Positions 58,167 through 64,000 of a DNA stretch of 64,000 nucleotides are shown one piece after another (the first letter of the stretch is position 1; every line of letters begins with the position of its first letter). The translations under genes were made by a program, and so were the position numbers. The stretch is from Maridesulfovibrio sp. Lineage in GTDB: Bacteria > Desulfobacterota > Desulfovibrionia > Desulfovibrionales > Desulfovibrionaceae. Under the pieces are notes generated by a model. The model worked only from the letters and a program-made list of their open reading frames with translations. It made no database searches and was not told where the DNA came from. The DNA lies in NCBI RefSeq assembly GCF_963666665.1, contig NZ_OY762999.1, positions 3,444,001-3,508,000 on the forward strand. The letters run 5' to 3'.

Positions 58167-58900
58167 ATTTTATACCTTTTGTTTTTCCGGGACTGGAGAA
58201 GGTTTCGGTTGTTTTCAGTACCAGAGAAGGGGGCAGCTGCAAGTCTCCTTACGATGGAGGAAATATCTCTTATGATGTTGGAGATGATCTTTACGATGTG
58301 CGGTCCAACCGTACGGAATTAGCCGCTTCTCTGGGTATTTCTCATTGGCACGAATGCATTCAGGTTCATGGAGATGTTATGCATTATGAACCTGAAGAAG
58401 GTTCTCCGGCAGATACTCCCAGTCTTAAGGGGGACGGTCTTGCTACGTCTGCTCCCGGACATGCGCTTGTGATTAAGACTGCGGATTGCCAGCCGATTAT
58501 GGTCGCCCATAAGAATGGTGATTTTGTAGCTGGATTGCATAATGGCTGGCGGGGGAATGCCATTAATTTTCCGGTCAAAGGAGTGACGGATCTTTGTGAG
58601 CGTTATAGCTGTGCTCCTAAGGACCTGCTGGCCGTGCGCGGTCCAAGCTTGAGCCCTGCGGTCTCCCAGTTCATTAATTTTGAATCTGATTTCGGTCCGG
58701 GATTTGAGTCATACTTTGACAAGGAATCCAGCACTGTTAACCTCTGGAAGATGACCATTGATCAATTGGTTGAGGCCGGACTTAGGCGGCGGAATATCCA
58801 TTCCCTTGATCTGTGTACTTATTCCATGGAACAGAGTTTCTTTTCCTATCGCCGGGAAAAGGTTACCGGACGCCAGTGCTCACTTATCTGGATCAAGTAG
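58154..58900 (+). CDS. YfiH/PgeF-type polyphenol oxidase-family protein
   Basis: The 248-residue protein belongs to the YfiH (PgeF) family, which has peptidoglycan-editing or purine-nucleoside activity and was formerly called multicopper oxidase-like. Signatures are STREGGSCKSPYDGGN, the metal-binding CIQVHGD, VIKTADCQP and GLHNGWRG, which supply two histidines and a cysteine. The start overlaps the folate gene by 13 bp. The usual C-terminal SCxRY-like motif is replaced here by FFSYRREKVTGRQ, still near family norm. A terminator follows. Confidence 0.85.
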   Translation: MAKINFIPFVFPGLEKVSVVFSTREGGSCKSPYDGGNISYDVGDDLYDVRSNRTELAASLGISHWHECIQVHGDVMHYEPEEGSPADTPSLKGDGLATSAPGHALVIKTADCQPIMVAHKNGDFVAGLHNGWRGNAINFPVKGVTDLCERYSCAPKDLLAVRGPSLSPAVSQFINFESDFGPGFESYFDKESSTVNLWKMTIDQLVEAGLRRRNIHSLDLCTYSMEQSFFSYRREKVTGRQCSLIWIK

Positions 58901-58922
58901 TTTTTTGTTCTATAGGTAAATA

Positions 58923-58959
58923 AAAACGCCCCGCAAAGTTTAATTTTGCGGGGCGTTTT
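58923..58959. terminator. Bidirectional terminator between yfiH-type gene and cheV
   Basis: AAAACGCCCCGCAAA pairs with TTTGCGGGGCGTTTT around a short loop. The two genes converge on it. Confidence 0.9.
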
Positions 58960-58980
58960 GTGTTGTTCTGATTTGTGAGG

Positions 58981-59946
58981 CTAGGAGTTTTCGTACTTTT
59001 CAATAAGTCTGAATACTCTTTCAGCCAGCTGGTTGATTTCAGCTTTGGAGATCTGGTCGTCGGCACCGACTGATTCACCTTTGTGGTACAGGGTGTCGGT
59101 GATGATGGAGGAGCAGAGCAGCACCGGGACGTTACGGAGTTCCGGGTCATCCTTAATGCGCTTGGTCAGATTGTGTCCATCCATTACCGGCATTTCAATA
59201 TCGGTGACTACAATGTCCAGAAAATCGTTGATCGATTTACCTTCGGATTCAGCCCTGCCTTTCCATTCCACGATCTTGTCCCATGCAGCTTTACCGTTGT
59301 GGGTTCTGGTTACACGGAATCCGGCATCTTCGAGCATCTGTCCGATCATGCGGCGGATCATGGTGGAGTCGTCGGCAATCAGAGCTTTGAGCTGGCGTTT
59401 TTCGATCTTGTCGATCAGTGATGCTTCCGGCATGTCGGTAATATCCATGTCCGGGTTAAGATCGGCAACGATTTTTTCGAGGTCAAGAAGGAATACGATG
59501 CGTCCTTCAAGCTTGACCACACCGGTGATGGAGTTAGCGGTAAGCGAGGAAACCTGTTTGCTCGGTGCTTCAACCTGTTCCCAGCTGATGCGGTGAATGC
59601 GGGTTACACCGGAAACAAGGAAGGCTGTGGAAATTTTGTTGAATTCGGTGACGATAACTTTGGGGGCTTCGTCTTCAATTCTGTTTTTACCAACCCTGCG
59701 GCTGAGATCGATCAGGGGAATGATTTCCGACCTGAGATCAAAAGCACCCAGAACAGCATCGTTTGCTGCATCTGGCATATCGGTCAGCTCAGGCAGGCGA
59801 ATTATCTCAACGACCTTGGCAACGTTGATGCCGTAATAGTTACGGCGGGTTGAACCGTCATGTACAGTGTCATGCTCGTCGATATAAAATTCAACAATTT
59901 CAAGCTCGTTGGTGCCTGATTCAAGCAGAATATTAGTTTGGGACAT
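58981..59946 (-). CDS. cheV: Chemotaxis coupling protein CheV
   Basis: The 321-residue protein fuses a CheW-like coupling domain (about 1-170) to a receiver domain (about 190-321), as in CheV. The coupling part has EIVEFYIDEHD and VLGAFDLRSEIIPLIDL; the receiver has ALIADDSTMIRRMIG, phospho-aspartate in VVTDIEMPVMDG and lysine in QISKAE. It links chemoreceptors to CheA and may adapt signalling through phosphorylation. The start at 59946 has GGGAGG 7 bases upstream; the alternative two codons earlier touches that site. No other che genes are nearby. Confidence 0.9.
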   Translation of the reverse strand: MSQTNILLESGTNELEIVEFYIDEHDTVHDGSTRRNYYGINVAKVVEIIRLPELTDMPDAANDAVLGAFDLRSEIIPLIDLSRRVGKNRIEDEAPKVIVTEFNKISTAFLVSGVTRIHRISWEQVEAPSKQVSSLTANSITGVVKLEGRIVFLLDLEKIVADLNPDMDITDMPEASLIDKIEKRQLKALIADDSTMIRRMIGQMLEDAGFRVTRTHNGKAAWDKIVEWKGRAESEGKSINDFLDIVVTDIEMPVMDGHNLTKRIKDDPELRNVPVLLCSSIITDTLYHKGESVGADDQISKAEINQLAERVFRLIEKYENS

Positions 59947-59995
59947 TTTCATCCTCCCCTGAAAAAATAATGTATCAAGCCAGCGTCATAGAACA

Positions 59996-60010
59996 GAGCA
60001 ACTTTTGCTC
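59996..60010. promoter_or_regulatory. Palindrome upstream of cheV
   Basis: GAGCAA-CTT-TTGCTC is a perfect inverted repeat in the AT-rich spacer before cheV (59947-60167). It may be an operator or the leader hairpin of the transcript. Confidence 0.35.
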
Positions 60011-60167
60011 ATAATAATGTTAGCCTGAAATGCTTGTTTATGAAAGATTTTTTTCATCTTCATGTTCTGGGTAATAAAACATTTCCAGTTTAATCAGCAG
60101 AAAAAGTCAACTAGGTTTTTGTGAAAATTGAAAAAAATAAGAAAAAAAATAACACGATAAGTCGGAA

Positions 60168-61253
60168 TTACATCAAATTATCATAAATTTTGATGTAGTC
60201 ATTAAGCATTCTTTTATGGGAGTATCGTTTTTTCCCTTTTTGAAATCCACGATTGCCCATCTCCCTTGCCTGCCTGCTGTTTTTAAGCAGCATAATCACC
60301 TTTTCGGTAAATGTCTGTTTTTCATAAGGGGGAATAAGAATTCCATCCTCTCCATCTGAAATCTGCTCCAGAACACCGCCAACTGCATAGCTTACAGGCG
60401 CCAGTGCCTGAGCCATGGCCTCAAGTATTATCAACGGATGGTTGTCGCCAAGTGTCGGGTAGGCCAATACGTCGGCTGCTGCCAGAAATTTGGAAAGTGA
60501 GTGGCTGTCCACATAAGGAACTGAGATAAAGTCACCGTCTCTGCTGTTCTCATTCCCCCCGATGGCAAAGCAGAGTGCTTCGGGCACTGCCGCTTTGATT
60601 GCTGCCCAGTAGTTTTTCCATTGCGGACCGGATTTATAGGCGGCTTGAACACCTCCATGGGCTACAAAAAGCATTACCTTTGATGCCGGATGGATTCCCA
60701 GTTCCCGCCGTATTTGGGTTTTGTTTGCGGGAGCTTCCGGCCAAGGTATGCCGTTGGGGATAATTTTAGGCTTCAAAGCCGGGTCTGCCATACGGGCGAG
60801 CCTGCCCAGCCATCCTGACGGTGAAACAAGCACTGCCTTGGAGTTTATTATGGCTTCAATGCGCTCTTTGCGGACCCGTTCTGAGTTTGGAAAATTCCGC
60901 GGGCAGGTGCGGCATTTGTGTTCAAATTCCGGACAGTCGATGGGTGAAGCACAGCCACCGGTGATCATCTGGGTGTCATGAAGAGTAATTACTGTTTTGC
61001 AACTCTCAGGTATTGCATTCAGGAACCTCGTCGGGTCTTTTGAAGTGTGTAGGTGGACGATACTGTCTCCCGGTATTGCCTGCGCAGCAGCTTCCGGGAG
61101 GATCAGGTCCTCTCCTGATTTTTCCGAGGCTTCGAAGGAATGGGCTGAAAGTTTACCTTCATCGAGTAGGCCTTGATGCAGCAACAGGGCCACCCTTGCA
61201 GCACCACCGCTTCTTTTGAGGATGGTGTGGTGCACTACGGTCCGTTTCATCAT
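60168..61253 (-). CDS. Glycosyltransferase family 4 protein with cysteine-rich loop
   Basis: This 361-residue protein has a GT-B fold. The first half has a histidine in VHLHTSKDP and HDTQMITGGC followed by a cysteine-rich loop (CPEFEHKCRTCPR) seen in some GT4 enzymes. The second half has IPNGIPWPEAP, a phosphate-binding FAVGG-like region and EAMAQALAPVSYAVGG. It transfers a sugar, probably to a cell-surface glycan. The ATG at 61253 overlaps the upstream glycosyltransferase stop in ATGA. Donor and acceptor are unknown. Confidence 0.82.
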   Translation of the reverse strand: MMKRTVVHHTILKRSGGAARVALLLHQGLLDEGKLSAHSFEASEKSGEDLILPEAAAQAIPGDSIVHLHTSKDPTRFLNAIPESCKTVITLHDTQMITGGCASPIDCPEFEHKCRTCPRNFPNSERVRKERIEAIINSKAVLVSPSGWLGRLARMADPALKPKIIPNGIPWPEAPANKTQIRRELGIHPASKVMLFVAHGGVQAAYKSGPQWKNYWAAIKAAVPEALCFAIGGNENSRDGDFISVPYVDSHSLSKFLAAADVLAYPTLGDNHPLIILEAMAQALAPVSYAVGGVLEQISDGEDGILIPPYEKQTFTEKVIMLLKNSRQAREMGNRGFQKGKKRYSHKRMLNDYIKIYDNLM

Positions 61254-62905
61254 ACTTTTTCCAGAATGTCGTGTTTCAGGCTCCAAAGGATGTGGAACTG
61301 GGTTTCACGCTCGCTCATACCATTAACAAGGGTTTTAATTTTGTCTGCGAGAGCTGCTGCGCTTATCGGTTTACGGGCAAAGAAGGCCATCTTTCGGATT
61401 ACTTGTTCCTTAAGAAATCTGTCCACTCCTTTGTACATAAGCGGGAATTCGCGTCCCTGATAGATCGCCATGCCGGTTGTTCCGGTTACCAGCTTTGTTT
61501 CCGGGCTCAGTGTTTCTGTAAGGTAGTGGGAAAAGGTTTCACCCATACGGACCTGAACGGGGTGAAGTATATCGCGCAAGGCTTCTTTGTCCACCGGAAC
61601 AGTGTTCAATTCTTCCCAGAGGCTGATGTGCTGCTCAATTACTGTGGACCAGTTGAATTGCTCACGGACCCGGTTAGCGCCTGCAGCACCCATTTTGGAT
61701 ATCAATTGCGGATCGTTGATAAGTTTTTCCAGTCCGGAAGCGAGTTTCGGGGTATTAACGGCGGTCTGCTGGGCCATTAGCAGATGGTAGTGGTTGTCAA
61801 AGCAGAGCGGAGCCATGAGGTCCAGTTCCGGTGTGGCTTCCGGGCCGATAGTTTCAATGAGCAGCCCGGTTTCACCGTCAACCACCAGATCTTTGTATCC
61901 GTCGTAATCGGACGCAATTACCGGCAGGCCGGAGGCTCCTGCTTCCAGAACGGTGATGCCGAATGTCTCCTGTGGATTGTCGGAGATGGATACAAAAATA
62001 TCTGCGGCCCGGTAGAGATCAATTTTTTTGGCTTCAGAAGGCCGACCTATGATAGACAGTTCCAGCCCCATGTTGCGGCCCAGCTGGGTCAGAGTTGCCG
62101 GAAAATCGTCTTCTTCGTCGACCCATCCTCCGAGAAGTACCCGCACTTTTTCCCGGTTCATGCCCGATGCGAAAAGTCTTTGCAGGGCTCGCAGCAGGGG
62201 CAGGATATCCATTTTGGAATGATGGGCGATGCGTCCGAAGACAAGAATATTGATACGTTCGTCTGATGTATCAATTCCGAGCCTGATTTTGGCTTGTGTC
62301 TTTAAATGCTCGTCCGGAGGTGCAAGCTGGCCGGGATTGATGCCCAGCGGAATTTTTCTGATTTGCGGTGTGGGGTGGGTTTCTTCACTCAGCCCCAGCC
62401 CTTCACGCAGATGTTTGAAATATTTTTCAACAACAACGATTCCAGTGCTGGAAGTGGTTACGATGCAGTCCCGCCCTGTGGTGCCCTTCCATAAATAATT
62501 GAGGAAGAATGAACCGTAGTTGCTGTAACTCAAGGAGTGGGTTGTTCCGGTTATGGGAAATATATTTCGGGCGTATTTGTTGCGGACCCGGGCCAGATGA
62601 GGCGGATAGTTAATGCAGTCAGACTGGTGGAAGCAAAAATAATCGCGGGACGCTATTTCGGCGGGCAGGTCCCGGCGGTCCATGAGTTTTATCCGCCCTG
62701 CGTCCATAATAGCCGGATAATTGGTTTGGAAAAAATTGCTCAGCCCCTGTCTGACCCCTTCTCCGGAAAGGAAGAAGTGATACTCATCAAACGGGTCCGC
62801 TTCGAGTAATCCGTTCAAGAAACCTGAGTTAGCTACTTTCCTGCCCAGAATGGGGCCGCTTTCGTAGAATGGGTCCAGACTCCCCCATATTCTTTGAGTT
62901 TTCAT
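61250..62905 (-). CDS. Glycosyltransferase family 4 protein, long form
   Basis: The 551-residue protein has a central GT4 domain: RIPLGINPGQLAPP-like KIPLGINPGQLAP, LVFGRIAHHSKMD and EAGASGLPVIASDYDGYKD for the nucleotide-sugar site. About 100 extra residues at the C-terminus form a helical region ending HDILEKV. The stop codon overlaps the start of the next glycosyltransferase (ATGA), so they are coupled. The product is probably an extracellular polysaccharide or lipopolysaccharide sugar. No ribosome site is clear before the ATG at 62905. Confidence 0.82.
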   Translation of the reverse strand: MKTQRIWGSLDPFYESGPILGRKVANSGFLNGLLEADPFDEYHFFLSGEGVRQGLSNFFQTNYPAIMDAGRIKLMDRRDLPAEIASRDYFCFHQSDCINYPPHLARVRNKYARNIFPITGTTHSLSYSNYGSFFLNYLWKGTTGRDCIVTTSSTGIVVVEKYFKHLREGLGLSEETHPTPQIRKIPLGINPGQLAPPDEHLKTQAKIRLGIDTSDERINILVFGRIAHHSKMDILPLLRALQRLFASGMNREKVRVLLGGWVDEEDDFPATLTQLGRNMGLELSIIGRPSEAKKIDLYRAADIFVSISDNPQETFGITVLEAGASGLPVIASDYDGYKDLVVDGETGLLIETIGPEATPELDLMAPLCFDNHYHLLMAQQTAVNTPKLASGLEKLINDPQLISKMGAAGANRVREQFNWSTVIEQHISLWEELNTVPVDKEALRDILHPVQVRMGETFSHYLTETLSPETKLVTGTTGMAIYQGREFPLMYKGVDRFLKEQVIRKMAFFARKPISAAALADKIKTLVNGMSERETQFHILWSLKHDILEKV

Positions 62906-63231
62906 ACGTTATTTCAAGCCACATTTGGCCCGCTCTTGTCAAAGGATTTATTTGCCGTGCAAGGCTCTGTGGGACTGACGGATTTCCGGCACTCTTTGCC
63001 GTTTTCATGTCTGCCGCAGGAAATTGCGTGTTGTGAAAATATTCTTCAAAATATTTATAACTCCTGATGTTTTTATGATAAATACCTGTTATAAAAGAAT
63101 TTACTTTTAGGCATTGAGCCTCTTGTCTCTTGAGTATTTGTCTGTCGTTATCTTCTAAATATCTGGTGGCCCTTTTTTTGCAAAATACCGGGTGGAATAT
63201 TGTTTCTGACAGCTAATCAAGGAGACCAGAA
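62906..63231. other. Divergent intergenic region
   Basis: The 326-bp AT-rich spacer separates the glycosyltransferase genes (minus) from a signalling gene (plus). It includes TTGTGAA near 63013, a half-site like Rex boxes, but the second half is not at the proper spacing. No small gene or RNA was recognised. Confidence 0.35.
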
Positions 63232-64000
63232 ATGAAAAGAGGACACAGGCCTGAACTGCTTTGGGGGTTCGGTCTTAACAGTAACGAAGCCGGTAAAATC
63301 GAGGATTCCCTCGGTCCCGGATTCTTTTTGAGAAATTTTTCCGCGCGTTCACTGCCCGGTGAAAAGGAACTGAGTAATAATGAAAAGCCTGCCGCCACCT
63401 GGATTCCGCAAAGAGTCTGGGAGGAACTGCCTGAAGATAGGCGCATGGCCTATCGTAACCTTGAATCCACTCAGCGCATCCTGATTCAGGACGATAAGAA
63501 CAACGCTGATCTGGAGCAGGTGCTTGAAGACGGTTTTCTGGCAGTCATCAGTTCTCCGCTGACCAGTTCCAAGGTGCAGGATGCTCTGTTCAGGGCCAAG
63601 GAAATTTCCGGCTTGTATGGTGACCTTTACCGTATGACCGAGGAAATTATTCTTGAACGGGAGCTGCTTTCCCGTAAAACCGAACAGCTCATGTTCTTAA
63701 ACACCGTGCTTTCCAATGCCACTGAGCGACTTGAAGTTGCTGATATCCTTGGGCAGGCCGCTGAAGACCTCAAGATGCTCCTTCCTGTTTATTCGGTTCA
63801 GGGTGCTTTTTGGAATGTCCTGCCCACAGGAAAGCATATTGATGCAGAAATTTTCATCAATCCCGTTCAGGCCGAAAACGTCCAGTCCGAATGGATTGAG
63901 TTGATGATCGAAAATGTTGTTACCCTCAGCGGTATGGAAGTCTCAAGCTATAATATGTCCGAGACTGTACCTGTCGGCAGCAATCAGATGATCTACAGCC
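63232..64000 (+). CDS. Signalling protein with GAF-like domain (C-terminus cut by window edge)
   Basis: An ATG at 63232 with AAGGAGA upstream starts a frame still open at the window end, giving 256 residues. The first 140 residues include LIQDDKNNADLEQVLEDGFL, a receiver-like fragment without clear phospho-acceptor, followed by a coiled-coil (LERELLSRKTEQLMFLNTVL). After that ERLEVADILGQAAEDLKMLL begins a GAF-like domain. In relatives such heads are joined to GGDEF, kinase or phosphatase outputs, which would lie beyond 64000. The output is therefore unknown. Confidence 0.7.
   Translation, partial: MKRGHRPELLWGFGLNSNEAGKIEDSLGPGFFLRNFSARSLPGEKELSNNEKPAATWIPQRVWEELPEDRRMAYRNLESTQRILIQDDKNNADLEQVLEDGFLAVISSPLTSSKVQDALFRAKEISGLYGDLYRMTEEIILERELLSRKTEQLMFLNTVLSNATERLEVADILGQAAEDLKMLLPVYSVQGAFWNVLPTGKHIDAEIFINPVQAENVQSEWIELMIENVVTLSGMEVSSYNMSETVPVGSNQMIYS

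Noticed and set aside
63013..63035. Rex operator near 63.0 kb
   Set aside because: TTGTGAA is followed by a poor second arm at a 7-bp rather than a 4-bp spacing.
1..64000. CRISPR array, prophage, insertion sequence, rRNA operon
   Set aside because: No regularly spaced repeats, transposase, integrase or phage structural gene set was seen in any part of the window.

Overview
The window looks like a chromosomal core segment of a marine sulfate-reducing bacterium of the Desulfovibrio/Maridesulfovibrio type. This is inferred, not searched. The clues are a detached F0-only ATP synthase cluster next to the redox repressor gene rex, a tungsten-type aldehyde:ferredoxin oxidoreductase with its ferredoxin, many 4Fe-4S and sigma54-type regulators, sodium-coupled amino acid carriers, and moderate GC with AT-rich spacers. 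There is no sign of a prophage, transposase, CRISPR array or rRNA operon. Both ends are cut: ilvD lacks its C-terminus at base 1, and a GAF-type signalling gene runs off at base 64000.

Layout. 1-3.1 kb (minus): ilvD, then ftsE-ftsX and a small lipoprotein. 3.4-9.1 kb (plus): aspartate aminotransferase, pgi, and a histidine kinase/sigma54 regulator pair. 9.1-14.1 kb (minus): MORN-like lipoprotein, a helicase-nuclease fusion, and an SstT-type carrier. 14.5-18.7 kb: cation efflux, hydrolase, nitroreductase, a probable small RNA, and an NSS transporter with a 31-residue partner. 19.1-21.5 kb: receiver, PAS and FIST signalling proteins. 21.7-25.4 kb: fabD, a small unknown protein, and ferredoxin plus AOR. 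25.4-28.0 kb: two identical tRNA-Phe genes in inverted orientation enclosing a LysR gene, mtnN and luxS. 28.1-32.7 kb: hydroxyacid dehydrogenase, a LysE exporter divergent from a MocR regulator, and an iron-sulfur protein with an HTH-like head. 33.1-37.5 kb: GAF protein plus gap, a large unknown protein, and a lipoprotein hydrolase. 37.6-48.2 kb: AhpF-like reductase, radical SAM protein, HIT protein, IHF/HU, RlpA, a K+ channel coupled to a cyclic-nucleotide-binding protein, a LysM lipoprotein and a Lon-like protease. 48.3-53 kb: atpZ-atpI-atpB-atpE, rex, and a second sigma54 regulator. 53.1-58.9 kb: MarR plus MFS efflux, rsmG, rlmH, a phosphoesterase, a folate enzyme and a YfiH-type protein. 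59-62.9 kb: cheV and two glycosyltransferases.

How parts work together. MtnN and LuxS are consecutive steps of S-adenosylhomocysteine recycling and yield the AI-2 precursor. Rex-type operators lie before both the atp cluster and rex, so ATP synthase expression is probably tied to NADH/NAD+. The K+ channel and cyclic-nucleotide-binding protein overlap and may be a split gated channel. Regulators sit next to their likely targets: MarR with MFS, MocR with LysE.

Most notable non-gene signals. A family of short dispersed hairpin repeats (at least seven copies) is seen. Two copies provide the Shine-Dalgarno sequence of the next gene, and one forms the last codons of rsmG. There are three tandem 12-bp palindromes before the marR gene, a direct-repeat operator overlapping the mocR start, and a promoter-hairpin-terminator unit near 16.9-17.06 kb that may encode a structured small RNA. 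No wholly new multi-gene system is obvious. The best candidates for novelty are the repeat family, the MrfA-MrfB-like fusion, the split channel and the FIST/PAS/receiver cluster.
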